A stretch of 64,000 nucleotides of DNA from Bradyrhizobiaceae bacterium (GCA_020544565.1 CP078014.1:564574-628573); one strand, 5' to 3'. Positions 42,944 to 53,214 are shown, numbered from the stretch's first letter. Numbers and translations are program-made. The notes: generated by a model not told the origin, from the sequence alone.

Positions 42944-44056
42944 CTAGGAATGCAGCGGCCGGTCGTCGCTCCAGATCGCGGCAGGATCGATATCGGCGAC
43001 CGAGGCACAGCCGGTCAGCGCCATCGCCATTTCGAATTCGGCGCGCAGCAGGCTCAGCACATGGGCGACGCCGGCGCCGCCTGCGACCGTGAGGCCGTAG
43101 ACGCAGGGCCGGCCGATCAGCACCGCGCGCGCGCCGAACGCCAGCGCCTTGAGCACGTCGGTGCCGCGGCGGATGCCGCCGTCGAGCAGCAGCGGCACGC
43201 GGCCGCCGACGGTGTCGGCGATACGCGGCAGCGCATCGATCGATGCCGGCAAGGTGTCGAGGGTGCGCCCGCCATGGTTAGAGACGATCAGGCCGGCGAC
43301 GCCGCAATCGAGCGCGGCGCGGGCGTCGTCCGGCGCGATGATGCCCTTGAGCAGCACCGGCAGGCGGGTGGAGGCGACCAGCGTAGCGATGTCGCGCCAT
43401 GTCGCCGCGCCGTCGAGCATGCCGCGGAAGATCGGGCTCTCGCCGGGCCCGAGCGGCGGCTTGGCCGGTTGCGGCAGATCGGCGAGGTTCACCGCGGCGA
43501 TGTCCTCCGGCAGGCGGAAGCCGGCGCGCTGCTGGCGATTGCGCAGGCCGCTTACCGAGGCGTCTACGGTGACGACAAGAGCGCGATAGCCCGCCGCTTC
43601 CGCGCGCTGCACCAGGGTGCGGGTGAAGCCGCGGTCGTAATGCATGTAAAGCTGGAACCAGAGCGGCGCGGTGGCCGCGCGGGCGATGTCCTCGATGGTG
43701 AAGCTCGCCAGCGTGCTCACCACCATCGCCGCGCCCAGCGCGGACGCCCCGAGCGCGGCGGCGATCTCGCCATCGGGATGCACCAGCCGCTGGAAGGCGA
43801 CGGGCGCGACGAGAATGGGATAGGGCAGAGTGAGGCCGAGCAACTCGACCTGCGTGGTCGCGCCGGTCATCTCGCGCAGCACCCGACCTTCGAGGCGGAT
43901 GCGATCGAACGCCTCGCGATTCCAGCGCATGGTCAGTTCGTCGGCGCTGCCGCCGGCGATATAGGCCCAGGCGTTCTCGCCCATGCGCGTGCGCGCCAGC
44001 GCCTCGTAGTCGGCGAGCGACACCGTGCCCGGTGGAATGTCGTGGCCTGAGGTCAT
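42944..44056 (-). CDS. FMN-dependent alpha-hydroxy acid oxidase/L-lactate dehydrogenase
   Basis: A 370-residue (S)-2-hydroxy-acid oxidase. The family active site SNHGGRTLDTLPAS, with the catalytic histidine and arginine, is present, as are the FMN-contact lysine (LLKGIIAPDDA) and the substrate-binding arginine in the GGIRRGTDVLK strand. Its length is that of LldD/glycolate oxidase-type enzymes. No signal peptide. Substrate (lactate, glycolate or other) is unknown. It lies close upstream of the nitroreductase on the same strand. Confidence 0.88.
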   Translation of the reverse strand: MTSGHDIPPGTVSLADYEALARTRMGENAWAYIAGGSADELTMRWNREAFDRIRLEGRVLREMTGATTQVELLGLTLPYPILVAPVAFQRLVHPDGEIAAALGASALGAAMVVSTLASFTIEDIARAATAPLWFQLYMHYDRGFTRTLVQRAEAAGYRALVVTVDASVSGLRNRQQRAGFRLPEDIAAVNLADLPQPAKPPLGPGESPIFRGMLDGAATWRDIATLVASTRLPVLLKGIIAPDDARAALDCGVAGLIVSNHGGRTLDTLPASIDALPRIADTVGGRVPLLLDGGIRRGTDVLKALAFGARAVLIGRPCVYGLTVAGGAGVAHVLSLLRAEFEMAMALTGCASVADIDPAAIWSDDRPLHS

Positions 44057-44134
44057 GGCGCAGTATTCCCGCTATCCGGCGTCATTGCGACGCCGTTTGA
44101 TAAATCCGGTGATCGATTAGGCCGCGATATTCCC

Positions 44135-44254
44135 TTCACCTCTCCCCGGCGGGGAGAGGTCGGCGAGCAAAGCGAGCCGGGTGAGGGGGCTCGGATTTCA
44201 CATCATACATTCAGCGCCCCTCACCCCAACCCTCTCCCCAGTGGGGAGAGGGAG
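44135..44254. repeat. REP-like palindromic element, first copy
   Basis: Two ctctcccc/ggggagag palindromes joined by a 60-base spacer (gtgaggg...tcacccc). A matching element in the same orientation lies at 51,122-51,240. It fills most of the gap between the lactate-oxidase-like gene and thrS. A known type of Rhizobiales intergenic repeat. Confidence 0.75.
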
Positions 44255-44280
44255 CGCATCGTGCCAGCGTCGATGAGCCT

Positions 44281-46323
44281 TCAGGCGGTCGCGCGGGCGC
44301 GCCGGAGGTCCGGCGGCGTCGCCTCGTCGGCGAGCGCGGCCAGCGCCTCGTCGAGCGGCAGCACGGTCGAGCCTTCCTTGCCGAGACGGCGGATGGAGAC
44401 GGCGCGGGTGTCGGCCTCCTTCTTGCCGACCACCAGCAAGGCGGGGACCTTCGCCAGCGAATGCTCGCGCACCTTGTAGTTGATCTTCTCGTTGCGCAGG
44501 TCGAGGTCCACGCGCAGCCCGAGCTTGCGGCAGACCGCCACCACCTCGCGCGCGTAGTCGTCGCCGTCGGAGGTGATGGTGGCGACCACCGCCTGCACCG
44601 GCGCGAGCCACAGCGGGAAATGGCCGGCGAAGTGCTCGATCAGGATGCCGGTGAAGCGCTCCAGTGAGCCGCAGATGGCGCGGTGGATCATCACCGGCGT
44701 CACCTTGTTGGACTGGTCGTCGATGTAGAACGCGCCGAACCGTCCCGGCAGGTTGAAGTCGACCTGGGTGGTGCCGCACTGCCATTCGCGGCCGATGGCG
44801 TCGCGCAGCACGTATTCGAACTTCGGCCCGTAGAACGCGCCTTCGCCCGGATTGATCGAGGTGGTGATGCGGTTGCCGGACTGCGCCTTGATCTGCTCCA
44901 GCACGCGGGTCATCACGGTTTCGGCGTGATCCCATGCGTCATCCGAGCCGACCCGCTTGTCGGGACGGGTCGACAGCTTGACCGTGAGCTCGCCGTCGAA
45001 GCCGAAGTCGTCATAGGTCGAGAGGATCAGGTCGTTGATCTTGAGGCATTCCTCGGCGAGCTGCGCCTCGGTGCAGAACACGTGGGCGTCGTCCTGGGTG
45101 AAGCCGCGCACGCGCATCAGCCCGTGCATCGCGCCCGACGGCTCGTAGCGATGCACGATGCCGAACTCGGCGATGCGGATCGGCAGTTCGCGATAGCTCT
45201 TGAGCCCGTGCTTGAAGATCAGCACATGGCCGGGGCAGTTCATCGGCTTGATGGCGAACCAGCGCTTGTCCTCGGCCTCGTCGCCGGCGGACTGCGCCGC
45301 GAACATGTTCTCGCGGTACCATTCCCAGTGGCCGGAGGTCTCCCACAGCGACTTGTCGAGCATCTGCGGCGCGTTGACCTCGTCGTAGTCGCCTTTGAGC
45401 CGGCGGCGCATATAGGCGACGATCTCCTGGAACAGCGTCCAGCCCTTGGCGTGCCAGAACACCACGCCGGGGCCTTCCTCCTGGAAATGGAACAGGTCCA
45501 TCTCGCGGCCGAGGCGGCGGTGGTCGCGCTTCTCGGCTTCCTCGAGTTGCTTGAGATAGGCGTCAAGATCCTCCTGCTTGGCGAACGCAGTCCCGTAGAT
45601 GCGCGTCAGCATCGGGTTGTTGCTGTCGCCGCGCCAATACGCGCCCGCCACCTTCATCAGCTTGAAAGCGCCTCCGACCTTGCCCACCGACGTCATGTGC
45701 GGGCCGCGGCAGAGGTCGAACCAGTCGCCCTGCTTGTAGATCTTGATGGTCTGGTCTTCGGGGATCGCGTCCACCAGCTCGACCTTGAACATCTCGCCGT
45801 TGTCGGCGAACACCTGCTTGGTGTGGTCGCGCGTCCACACTTCCTTGGTAAAGGGCGCATCGCGGGCGATGATCTCGCGCATCTTCTTCTCGATGGCGGC
45901 GAAGTCGTCCGGCGTGAACGGCTCGTTGCGGAAGAAGTCGTAATAGAAGCCGTTGTCGATCACCGGGCCGATGGTGACCTGGGTGCCGGGCCACAGCGAC
46001 TGCACCGCCTCGGCGAGGACGTGGGCGCAGTCGTGCCGGATCAGTTCCAGCGCGCGCGGATCCTCGCGGTTGATGAACTCGACGGTCGCATCGTGTTCGA
46101 TCGGATCGGCGAGATCGCTGACCACGCCGTCCAGCGCCATGGCGACGGTGCGCTTGGCGAGCGAGGGCGAAATGCCCCTGGCGATGTCGAAGCCGGTGGT
46201 GTTCTTGGCGAATTCGCGCTTGGCGCCGTCGGGGAAGGTGACCGTGATCTTTTCGGTCGGCTGGACGGGCTTGAGGTTGGCAAGGCTGTACTTGAAGCCG
46301 GATTCCGGATTCTCGGTCGTCAT
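44281..46323 (-). CDS. thrS: Threonyl-tRNA synthetase
   Basis: A 680-residue class II synthetase charging tRNA-Thr. Domains in order: TGS (about 20-85), editing domain (about 90-240, [11 protein letters not shown], with CRGPH), catalytic core with zinc ligands ([10 protein letters not shown], and [23 protein letters not shown] motif 3) and anticodon-binding domain (about 575-680). The start at MTTENPES (46,323) follows GGAG. Full length. It stands alone on its strand. Confidence 0.95.
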   Translation of the reverse strand: MTTENPESGFKYSLANLKPVQPTEKITVTFPDGAKREFAKNTTGFDIARGISPSLAKRTVAMALDGVVSDLADPIEHDATVEFINREDPRALELIRHDCAHVLAEAVQSLWPGTQVTIGPVIDNGFYYDFFRNEPFTPDDFAAIEKKMREIIARDAPFTKEVWTRDHTKQVFADNGEMFKVELVDAIPEDQTIKIYKQGDWFDLCRGPHMTSVGKVGGAFKLMKVAGAYWRGDSNNPMLTRIYGTAFAKQEDLDAYLKQLEEAEKRDHRRLGREMDLFHFQEEGPGVVFWHAKGWTLFQEIVAYMRRRLKGDYDEVNAPQMLDKSLWETSGHWEWYRENMFAAQSAGDEAEDKRWFAIKPMNCPGHVLIFKHGLKSYRELPIRIAEFGIVHRYEPSGAMHGLMRVRGFTQDDAHVFCTEAQLAEECLKINDLILSTYDDFGFDGELTVKLSTRPDKRVGSDDAWDHAETVMTRVLEQIKAQSGNRITTSINPGEGAFYGPKFEYVLRDAIGREWQCGTTQVDFNLPGRFGAFYIDDQSNKVTPVMIHRAICGSLERFTGILIEHFAGHFPLWLAPVQAVVATITSDGDDYAREVVAVCRKLGLRVDLDLRNEKINYKVREHSLAKVPALLVVGKKEADTRAVSIRRLGKEGSTVLPLDEALAALADEATPPDLRRARATA

Positions 46324-46514
46324 CTTGATCTTCTCCGTGTTGCTCACTCCCGCGAACGAGCGCAGGTAAGCGGTCAACGGGTTGTATAGCAGCCGCGCCC
46401 GGCAGCGCAATGCGGCCGCCGCTCCATTGCCGCTGCTCCATTGCCGCTGCGGGCTGCGTCCGCGCATGGCTTTCATGCAATTGCATTAACCCGCGCCTCT
46501 GCTAAGGAGAGCGG

Positions 46515-47672
46515 ATGAAACGCTTCGCGCCAACCGCCCTTATGATCGGCAATTTCGTCACCGGGGTGAGCATCATCGCTCCGGCGGGCATGCTCCCGGA
46601 ATTGTCGCACGAGTTCGGGATCACCATCGACAAGGCGGCGCTGCTCATCACCTTCGGCGCGGTGGTGCTGTGCATCGGCTCGCCGGTCACGGCATGGCTG
46701 ACCGGCCGCTTCGACCGGCGGTTGCTGCTGTCGGCCACGGTGGGCGTAATGGCGCTGGCGCAGTTCGCGTCGATGATCGCGCCGAGCTATGCGGTGCTGA
46801 TGGCGGTGCGGCTCGTCATGCTCGCGGTCGCCGCGCTGTTCACGCCGCAGGCGGCGGGCACGGCGGCGCTGATGGTGCCGCCCGAGCGGCGCGGCAGCAC
46901 CATGTCCTACGTGTTTCTCGGCTGGTCGCTGGCGCTCGCGGTGGGGCTGCCGCTCATCACCTATGTTGCGGGCCATGTCGGCTGGCGCGTGGCGTTCGCG
47001 GGCATCGGCGTGATCGCGTTGCTCAATCTCGCGCTGCTGGTCTGGCGCATTCCGTCCGGCCTCAAGGGTGCGCCGGTCGATCTTGCCACCTGGCGGGAAC
47101 TGGCGCGCAATCCGCTGGTCGTGCTTCTGCTGGTGATCACGGTGCTGCAGACCTGCGGGCAGTTCGCGGTGTTCACCTATCTCGCGCCGCTGTTTCCCCG
47201 TCTCGGCGGCAGCGCCGAGCTGGCGGTGGCCGCGTTCGGCATCTATGGCGTGCTCGGGTTCATCGGCAACGTCGTGGCGAGCCGCGTCGTCGATTCCTGG
47301 GGCGGGTATCGCACCTCCCTCGTCATGATGACGCTGCTGCTGCTCGGGATGACGATCTGGGCCCTCGGCGCAGGGGGCGTGGCGATCATGCTTGGCGCGA
47401 TGGTGCCGTGGGGTTTTGCGTTCTCGGCCATCAATTCGATGCAGCAGGTGCGGCTCGCCGGCGCGGCGCCGCTGTTCGCCAGCGCTTCGGTGTCGCTCAA
47501 CACGTCGGGGCTCTATGTCGGTCAGGCGATCGGCTCGGGGATCGGCGGGATGCTGTTCGCGCGCGAGCTGTATTATGCCATCGGCTATGTCGGCGTCGGC
47601 TTCGTGGTGCTGGCGCTGGCGGCTGTCGTCGCCTCGCGGCGGGCGGGGCCGCCGCAGCCGGCGGCCGCCTAA
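46515..47672 (+). CDS. MFS transporter (DHA1-like)
   Basis: A 385-residue major facilitator with twelve hydrophobic segments. It has the conserved GxxxDRxxRR-type loop after helix 2 (TGRFDRRLLL) and the family's proton-motif region. Such short, cytoplasm-to-outside antiporters often export sugars or drugs (AraJ/YdhP branch). The substrate is unknown. It overlaps the yidD gene on the opposite strand by 4 bases at the stop codons. Start ATG 46,515 has GGAGAG upstream. Confidence 0.88.
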   Translation: MKRFAPTALMIGNFVTGVSIIAPAGMLPELSHEFGITIDKAALLITFGAVVLCIGSPVTAWLTGRFDRRLLLSATVGVMALAQFASMIAPSYAVLMAVRLVMLAVAALFTPQAAGTAALMVPPERRGSTMSYVFLGWSLALAVGLPLITYVAGHVGWRVAFAGIGVIALLNLALLVWRIPSGLKGAPVDLATWRELARNPLVVLLLVITVLQTCGQFAVFTYLAPLFPRLGGSAELAVAAFGIYGVLGFIGNVVASRVVDSWGGYRTSLVMMTLLLLGMTIWALGAGGVAIMLGAMVPWGFAFSAINSMQQVRLAGAAPLFASASVSLNTSGLYVGQAIGSGIGGMLFARELYYAIGYVGVGFVVLALAAVVASRRAGPPQPAAA

Positions 47673-48016
47673 CGACCTTCCGGCGGCGATCCGTCGTTGA
47701 CGCCGCGCCAGCGACCGTAACGCCACGGCAGATACCAGCGCGCGCCGGCGGGCATCGCGTCCGGCACGTTGTCGATGCCGGAGGTGCCCCATGGCTGGCA
47801 ACGCAGCAGCCGTGCCAGTGTCATCCAGCCGCCGGCCCACAGCCCGAAGCGCGCGATCGACTCGTCGCCATAGGCCGAGCAGGTCGGCACGTGACGGCAG
47901 TGAAAACCGATGAGTGGCGACAGCGTGTGGCGGTAGACCCAGATCATGCCGCGTCCGGCCTGGCGCGGCAGGCGGCGCACCGCATCGGTGCAATCGGGGC
48001 AGGGGCAGGGTTTCAT
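47669..48016 (-). CDS. yidD: Membrane protein insertion efficiency factor YidD
   Basis: A 115-residue YidD protein that helps YidC insert membrane proteins. The family motif PTCSAYGDESI with C46 and the downstream RCQPWGTSGIDNVP are present. A cysteine-rich N-terminus (CPCPDC) precedes an amphipathic helix. Start at 48,016 (MKPCPCPD) is preferred. Elsewhere yidD is often between rnpA and yidC; here it stands alone, convergent with an MFS gene. Confidence 0.88.
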   Translation of the reverse strand: MKPCPCPDCTDAVRRLPRQAGRGMIWVYRHTLSPLIGFHCRHVPTCSAYGDESIARFGLWAGGWMTLARLLRCQPWGTSGIDNVPDAMPAGARWYLPWRYGRWRGVNDGSPPEGR

Positions 48017-48141
48017 CGCGCGGATCTCGGTTCGGCAAAAGGCGGGTTCCGGCGCAGGGAACCGAGGCGCTAAAGCCATGTCTTCCGCGCCACACTGCGG
48101 CATCTATCGCATGATTTCAGGCTCGCCGCAGCAACAGACGC

Positions 48142-49179
48142 ATGGACGGATTCCCCCTGCGCCGCTACGTTTCCAAGACGTCCGTGCGGCGCATCGCCCG
48201 CATGGGCCGGACCTTGACCGTTGCTCGCGGGGGCGGGGAAGGAGTGGGGTTGTCTCTCTGGTCGGTTGCTGTTCGCGGCCGGATGCGCGCTGTTGCGCTG
48301 TGTACCGGTTTGGGTCTGGGGCTGGGCGTCATGCCGGCAGGCTGGGTCGTGCCGGACGGGATGTCGCGCGCGGCCGCCGCCGACGCACGCCTGTCGCCGA
48401 TGCAGTTCACCTGGCACGCGGCGGACCCCGGATGCGAGCGCGATTGCGGCGGATGGATCGCGGCGGTGGGCGCCATCACCTCCGATACGCCGGCGCGATT
48501 CGACGGCTTCATCGAGGGGCGCGACATCAGGGGCGCGACCGTGGTGCTCGATTCCGGCGGCGGTTCGGTGCTTGACGCCATCATCATCGGCCGGCGCTGG
48601 CGTGCGCTCGGCCTGCGCACCACGGTCGGCACCGTGGCGCAGGGCGAGGCCGACGACAAGGGCCCCGGCCGACGCGCCATTCTGCCTGATGCGTCATGCG
48701 AATCGATGTGCGTCTTTCTGCTGCTGTCGGGCAGCATGCGCACCGTTCCGGACGGGGCGCGGGTGCGGGTGCATCAGATCTGGATGGGCGATCGCGCCGA
48801 CGACGCCAAGGCCGCAACCTATTCGGCGCAGGATCTGATGATCGTCGAGCGCGATATCGGGCGGCTGGCGAAATACACCTTCGACATGGGCGGGTCCGGC
48901 GATCTGCTGGCGCTGGCGCTCAGCGTGCCGCCATGGGAGCCGCTGCACGAAATGTCGCGGGTCGAGTTGCGCCTGACCAATGTGGTGACGACCGAGACCG
49001 CCGCGGTCGATGACGGCGCCGCGGGCGTCGGGCCGAAGCCGATTCAGGACCGCTTCACAGGCGAAGGCGTCACCCCGCCCGGTGGCGGCACCCGCACCGC
49101 CGAAGCCCATGCCGCCGAGACCCGTGCCGTGCCCACCGGCGGATCGGCGGTTCCGGGGACCAGGCCGCGGGAAGAGTAG
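48142..49179 (+). CDS. Exported ClpP-like/COG3904-type protein
   Basis: A 345-residue protein with a membrane or signal segment (about 45-75) and a ClpP/crotonase-like core. VLDSGGGSV (about 133-141) and ASCESMCVFLLLSG (about 182-195) correspond to the oxyanion glycine and nucleophile regions of COG3904 periplasmic proteins, and the histidine of VHQIW follows. A serine sits in the expected nucleophile place (ES-MC). A proline/alanine-rich tail of about 60 residues follows. The activity is likely proteolytic but not certain. The start could be further inside. Confidence 0.7.
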   Translation: MDGFPLRRYVSKTSVRRIARMGRTLTVARGGGEGVGLSLWSVAVRGRMRAVALCTGLGLGLGVMPAGWVVPDGMSRAAAADARLSPMQFTWHAADPGCERDCGGWIAAVGAITSDTPARFDGFIEGRDIRGATVVLDSGGGSVLDAIIIGRRWRALGLRTTVGTVAQGEADDKGPGRRAILPDASCESMCVFLLLSGSMRTVPDGARVRVHQIWMGDRADDAKAATYSAQDLMIVERDIGRLAKYTFDMGGSGDLLALALSVPPWEPLHEMSRVELRLTNVVTTETAAVDDGAAGVGPKPIQDRFTGEGVTPPGGGTRTAEAHAAETRAVPTGGSAVPGTRPREE

Positions 49180-49186
49180 CGGTCAC

Positions 49187-49672
49187 TTACTCCTGCGCCG
49201 GGGCGAGCGCGCCGGCGGTCTTCGCTCCGGTCTGGGTTGCGGTTTTGGCCTCGATCTGGCCGATGGCGTCCACCACCGCGTCGAAGGTCAACAGGGTGGA
49301 GGCATGGCGCGCCTTGTAGTCGCGCACCGGCTCTAACACCGCGATGTCGGCCCATTTGCCCTCGGAGGGCGGCGCGCCGTTCTCCTTCAGCATTCTGCGT
49401 ACGGTTTCGCGCAGCTCGCGCAGTTCCGCCGCGTTCGAGCCGATGACATGGCGTGCCATGATGGAGGAGGACGCCTGCCCGAGCGCGCAGGCTTTCACGT
49501 CGTGGGCGAAATCGGTGACCACGCCGTCCGCCATCTTGAGGTCGACCTTCACGGTGGAGCCGCACAGCTTGGAATGGGCGGTTGCGGTGGCGTCCGGGTC
49601 GGTGAGCCGCCCCAGCCGCGGAATATTCCCGGCCAGTTCGATGATTTTCTTGTTGTAGATATCGTTCAGCAT
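49187..49672 (-). CDS. NifU-like iron-sulfur cluster assembly scaffold
   Basis: A 161-residue IscU/SufU-fold protein. Two of the usual three cluster-binding cysteines are present, C37 (KLCGS) and C62 (ACALGQASSS). The third position reads RHASTLLTFDA, so the third cysteine of SufU (usually C in a RCxTL-type region) is replaced by serine. Bradyrhizobium relatives show the same pattern. It stands beside folE and hisI, a typical Rhizobiales arrangement. Cluster handling is inferred. Confidence 0.82.
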   Translation of the reverse strand: MLNDIYNKKIIELAGNIPRLGRLTDPDATATAHSKLCGSTVKVDLKMADGVVTDFAHDVKACALGQASSSIMARHVIGSNAAELRELRETVRRMLKENGAPPSEGKWADIAVLEPVRDYKARHASTLLTFDAVVDAIGQIEAKTATQTGAKTAGALAPAQE

Positions 49673-49937
49673 GGCGGCGGACTTCGCGAGTGCGTGAAAA
49701 CGGTGGCGGCGTCCCGGCGGCGTGGCCCTTGGCGGAGACGCTGCACTGCCTATATAATGTTATTGATGCGGGAGCATACCCCATGCATCCCTGCAATGCG
49801 GTGAATATAGGCGGTTTTTTCCCGGATTTGCTGCAAAGATGCGGGCGGAAGGCGTCCGGCGGACTAAAAGCGGCCGCCGCGGCTGACCGGTGACACTCCG
49901 GCCCTGTTCAGGACAGGACCGGTCGAACGGAGACGAC

Positions 49938-50612
49938 ATGGACGCAATCATCAAGCCCATCCGCACCGGCAGGCCGGCGGAGAAAGACAAATCCGAAATT
50001 CCAGCTTCCGATTATCTGGCCTCCGGGCTGCGCGCGGACCTTCCGCGTCCCTCGCGCGAGGAGGCGGAAGCGGCGGCCAAGACGCTGCTCGCCTATATCG
50101 GCGAGGACACCGGCCGCGAGGGCCTGCTCGACACCCCGCGGCGGATGGTCGAAGCCTATGACGAACTGTTCCAGGGCTATGCCCAGTGCCCGGCGGAGAT
50201 CCTCAACCGGACCTTCGGCGAAACTGCCGGCTATGACGATTTCGTGCTGATCCGCGATATCCGCTTCACCTCCCATTGCGAGCATCACGTCATGCCGTTC
50301 TACGGCAAGGCGCACATCGCCTATGTGCCGGTGGAGCGCGTGGTCGGCCTGTCGAAGATCGCGCGTCTCGTCGATGTCTTCGCCCGCCGGCTGCAGACCC
50401 AGGAGCACCTCACGGCGCAGGTGGCCGGCGCGATCAACGCGGTGCTCAAGCCGCGCGGCGTCGCGGTGGTGATGGAAGCCGAGCACACCTGCATGTCGGT
50501 GCGCGGCATCGCCAAGAACGGCGCCAAGACCCTGACCTCGCGCTTCACCGGGGTGTTTCAGGACAATCCCGAGGAACAGGCCCGTTTCTTCAACATGGTG
50601 CGCGGCGTATAA
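49938..50612 (+). CDS. folE: GTP cyclohydrolase I
   Basis: A 224-residue enzyme making dihydroneopterin triphosphate from GTP, the first step of folate synthesis. Zinc ligands C114 (SHCEHH), with H117, and C185 (HTCMSVRG) are present, as is the [15 protein letters not shown] segment of the core. Residues 1-40 are a normal variable extension. The ATG at 49,938 follows a purine-rich stretch. It is divergent from the NifU-like gene and followed by hisI. Confidence 0.95.
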   Translation: MDAIIKPIRTGRPAEKDKSEIPASDYLASGLRADLPRPSREEAEAAAKTLLAYIGEDTGREGLLDTPRRMVEAYDELFQGYAQCPAEILNRTFGETAGYDDFVLIRDIRFTSHCEHHVMPFYGKAHIAYVPVERVVGLSKIARLVDVFARRLQTQEHLTAQVAGAINAVLKPRGVAVVMEAEHTCMSVRGIAKNGAKTLTSRFTGVFQDNPEEQARFFNMVRGV

Positions 50613-50660
50613 GGTCCGCGATCCGGAAGGCGGTTCGTCTTCCCGAACAAGGACAGCGAT

Positions 50661-51089
50661 GTGAGCACCCCTGCCACCCACGACCATGACCGCGAGGAGG
50701 GGCTGGATTTCCAGCCCCGTTTCGATGCGTCCGGCCTCGTCACCTGCGTCGCCACCGATGCCGCGAGCGGCGACGTGCTGATGGTCGCCCACATGAACGA
50801 TGAAGCCCTGCGCAGGACCATCGAGACCGGGGAGGGCTGGTACTACAGCCGCTCGCGCAAGGCGCTGTGGAAGAAGGGCGAAAGCTCCGGCCACGTCCAG
50901 CGCGTGGTGGAGATGCGCATGGACTGCGATCAGGACGCCGTGTGGATCAAGGTCGAGCAGGCGGGCGCGGCCTGCCACACCGGCCGCCGCTCGTGCTTCT
51001 ATCGCGCGGTCGCCCGCGGCGACGGCGGGCCAAGGCTGTTCTTCGTCGATGCCGACAAGATGTTTGATCCGGCCAAAGTGTACGGGTGA
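50661..51089 (+). CDS. hisI: Phosphoribosyl-AMP cyclohydrolase
   Basis: A 142-residue histidine-biosynthesis enzyme that opens the purine ring of PR-AMP. Motifs VAHMNDEAL, the WKKGESSGH region, the metal site DCDQDAVW and C-terminal zinc cysteines [11 protein letters not shown] are intact. It is the mono-functional type, without HisE. The start is GTG at 50,661, with AAGGA eight bases upstream. It is 48 bases after folE, so probably in one transcript. Confidence 0.95.
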   Translation: MSTPATHDHDREEGLDFQPRFDASGLVTCVATDAASGDVLMVAHMNDEALRRTIETGEGWYYSRSRKALWKKGESSGHVQRVVEMRMDCDQDAVWIKVEQAGAACHTGRRSCFYRAVARGDGGPRLFFVDADKMFDPAKVYG

Positions 51090-51121
51090 GCGCCTGATTG
51101 ATTTCTGCTGGGAGCTCGCCG

Positions 51122-51240
51122 TTTCACCTCTTCCCATGGGGGAGAGGTCGGCCGCGAAGCGGTCGGGTGAGGGGCGGCGGATTTCACATTCGACATCGAG
51201 AGCCCTCACCCCACCCCTCTCCCCGCCGGGGAGAGGGAGC
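51122..51240. repeat. REP-like palindromic element, second copy
   Basis: The same architecture as at 44,135: cctcttccc/gggggagagg, then gtgaggg, a spacer, tcacccc, and ctctcccc/ggggagag. Same orientation as the first copy. It fills most of the 286-base gap between hisI and the transglycosylase-like gene. Confidence 0.75.
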
Positions 51241-51375
51241 AGGCAGTGCTCGTGCTCTGAACTGCGGGCGAAGCGAGCCTCGAAGGAGGCCCGCGATCCC
51301 GCCGCCCGCAATTAACCGGCCATTAACCATAATTGCCGCACTTTGAGGCCGGTCCCTGGGGAGCGGGCACCACGC

Positions 51376-52332
51376 ATGGCCGTCGATTCAACATCCATCG
51401 CAAGCGGGCTCGATGCCGCGCGCGCGCGCATCGCGGGCACGATCAGGGACGCCGCCGCCGCGACCGGCGCGAGCTTCGCCTATCTGGTCTCCGCGGCGAA
51501 GATGGAGTCCAACTTCAATCCCTCGGCGCAGGCGTCGACGTCGTCGGCGCGGGGGCTTTACCAGTTCATCGAGCAGACCTGGCTCGGCACCGTGAAGGAA
51601 GCCGGCGCCGCGTTCGGCTTCGGCCAGTACGCCGATGCGATTTCGAAAACGCCGTCGGGCTCCTATTCCGTCAGCGACCCCGCCACCCGCCGCGAGATCC
51701 TCAAGCTGCGCGACGATCCCGCCGCCAACGCCGCGATGGCGGGCGTGCTGACCCAGTCCAACAGCTCCAAGCTCAGCGGCGCGCTCGGCCGCCGCCCGAG
51801 CGACGGCGAACTCTATATCGCGCATTTCATGGGCGTCGGCGGCGCGGCCAAACTGATCACCAATGCCGAGAACCGGCCGGGCGCGTCGGGCGCGGCGATG
51901 TTTCCGAGCGCGGCCGCCGCCAACCGCTCGATCTTCTACAACCGCGACGGCAGCGCGCGCAGCGTTTCGCAGGTCTATTCGGTGTTGACGTCGCGCTACG
52001 ACAGCGCCGCCAATTCGCAGGCCGCGCGCACGGCGATGGCGTCGGTGGGGGCCATGCCCGCGACAACGTCCGTGCCCGATCCGGCGGCGTATCTGGCGAG
52101 CTTCCCGCAGGTCCGCGCGCCCGAAGCTGCTGCCACGAAGGTCGCCGCCGCCAGCGAGCCGGTGTTCCGCTCGCTGTACCAGACCGGCGCGCGCGCCGAG
52201 CCGGTGTCGGCGACGGTGCGGGAATTGTGGGGCAGTCGGGCGGCGCCGGCCGCGGCGAGCGGCCCTGCGGCCAATGCGCCGGTGCAGGGCATCGGTCTGT
52301 TCAGCGATACCACGGGCGTGTTCAGCGGCTGA
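51376..52332 (+). CDS. Lytic transglycosylase-like protein
   Basis: A 318-residue protein of the SLT/transglycosylase-like family found in rhizobia. N-terminal half (about 20-180) contains the glutamate of KMESNFNP (E44) as catalytic acid, then GLYQFIEQTWL, and a later helix GALGRRPSDGELYIAHFMG typical of such enzymes. The C-terminal half is an alanine/serine-rich low-complexity tail. No signal peptide is apparent, so export may use another route (flagellum or type III system). Peptidoglycan cleavage is inferred. Confidence 0.78.
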   Translation: MAVDSTSIASGLDAARARIAGTIRDAAAATGASFAYLVSAAKMESNFNPSAQASTSSARGLYQFIEQTWLGTVKEAGAAFGFGQYADAISKTPSGSYSVSDPATRREILKLRDDPAANAAMAGVLTQSNSSKLSGALGRRPSDGELYIAHFMGVGGAAKLITNAENRPGASGAAMFPSAAAANRSIFYNRDGSARSVSQVYSVLTSRYDSAANSQAARTAMASVGAMPATTSVPDPAAYLASFPQVRAPEAAATKVAAASEPVFRSLYQTGARAEPVSATVRELWGSRAAPAAASGPAANAPVQGIGLFSDTTGVFSG

Positions 52333-52365
52333 GCGGACACGGCTTTCACCCACCGGGGTGCACCC

Positions 52366-53094
52366 TTGATCTATCTGTTCGTGCTTGCAGTCGGCCTCGT
52401 CGCCGGCGTCTTCAGCGGCATCGTCGGCACCGGTTCGTCGATCATGCTGCTGCCGGTGCTGGCCTATGCGTTCGGCCCGAAGCAGGCGGTGCCGATCATG
52501 GCCATCGCCGCGATCATGGCGAACGTGTCGCGCGTGCTCGCCTGGTGGCGCGAGGTGAACTGGCGGGCGGTGGCGGCCTATGCGATCCCGGCGGCGCCCG
52601 CGGCGGCGTTCGGCGCGTGGACGCTGCTGGCGTTGCCGTCGCGCACCGTCGATGTCGTCATTGGCGTTTTCCTGATCGCCATGATCCCGCTGCGGCGCTG
52701 GCTCGCCACGCGCAGCTTCACGCTGCCGCTGTGGGTGCTCGCGGTGATCGGAACGGTGACCGGGTTTCTCACCGGCGTCGTCGCTTCGACGGGGCCGATC
52801 ACCGTTCCGATCTTCATGTCCTTCGGCTTTGTCAAAGGCGCGCTGCTCGGCACCGAGGCCGCCGGCTCGCTCGCGGTCTATGTCAGCAAGGCCCTGACGT
52901 TCCGCCGCTTCGACGCGTTGCCGTTCGACATCGTGATGAAGGGCGTGATCGTCGGCGCGACGCTGTTCGTCGGCGCGTTCGTCGCGAGGCGCTTCGTGCT
53001 GAAGCTCGGCCCCGAATCCTTCCGCCTGCTGATCGACGCGATGATGCTGGTGGCGGGCCTCTCGATGCTGTGGAGCGCGGTCGCCGCCGGTTAA
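52366..53094 (+). CDS. TSUP family (TauE/SafE) permease
   Basis: A 242-residue integral membrane protein with eight hydrophobic segments. Family motifs GIVGTGSSIMLLP in the first half and GVVASTGPITVP in the second are present. Such proteins move sulfite, sulfoacetate or other organosulfonates, sometimes other anions. Start is TTG at 52,366; a GTG at 52,359 is out of frame. Close to the transglycosylase-like gene (33 bases), perhaps co-transcribed. Confidence 0.88.
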   Translation: MIYLFVLAVGLVAGVFSGIVGTGSSIMLLPVLAYAFGPKQAVPIMAIAAIMANVSRVLAWWREVNWRAVAAYAIPAAPAAAFGAWTLLALPSRTVDVVIGVFLIAMIPLRRWLATRSFTLPLWVLAVIGTVTGFLTGVVASTGPITVPIFMSFGFVKGALLGTEAAGSLAVYVSKALTFRRFDALPFDIVMKGVIVGATLFVGAFVARRFVLKLGPESFRLLIDAMMLVAGLSMLWSAVAAG

Positions 53095-53214
53095 CGAAAC
53101 ATCAACGAACACAGCCGTTTATGGTGAACGCTTTCTTAAGTGTCATGGTTTACGCTTTGTGACAGTGGCGTCGTGTCGCGATGCCTTGGCCTGTCGCGTA
53201 AGCCGGAACATGCG

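Noticed and set aside
44683..46389. A 568-codon plus-strand frame over thrS
   Set aside because: It is the antisense of threonyl-tRNA synthetase, whose catalytic motifs are all on the minus strand. No homologous motif appears in the plus frame.
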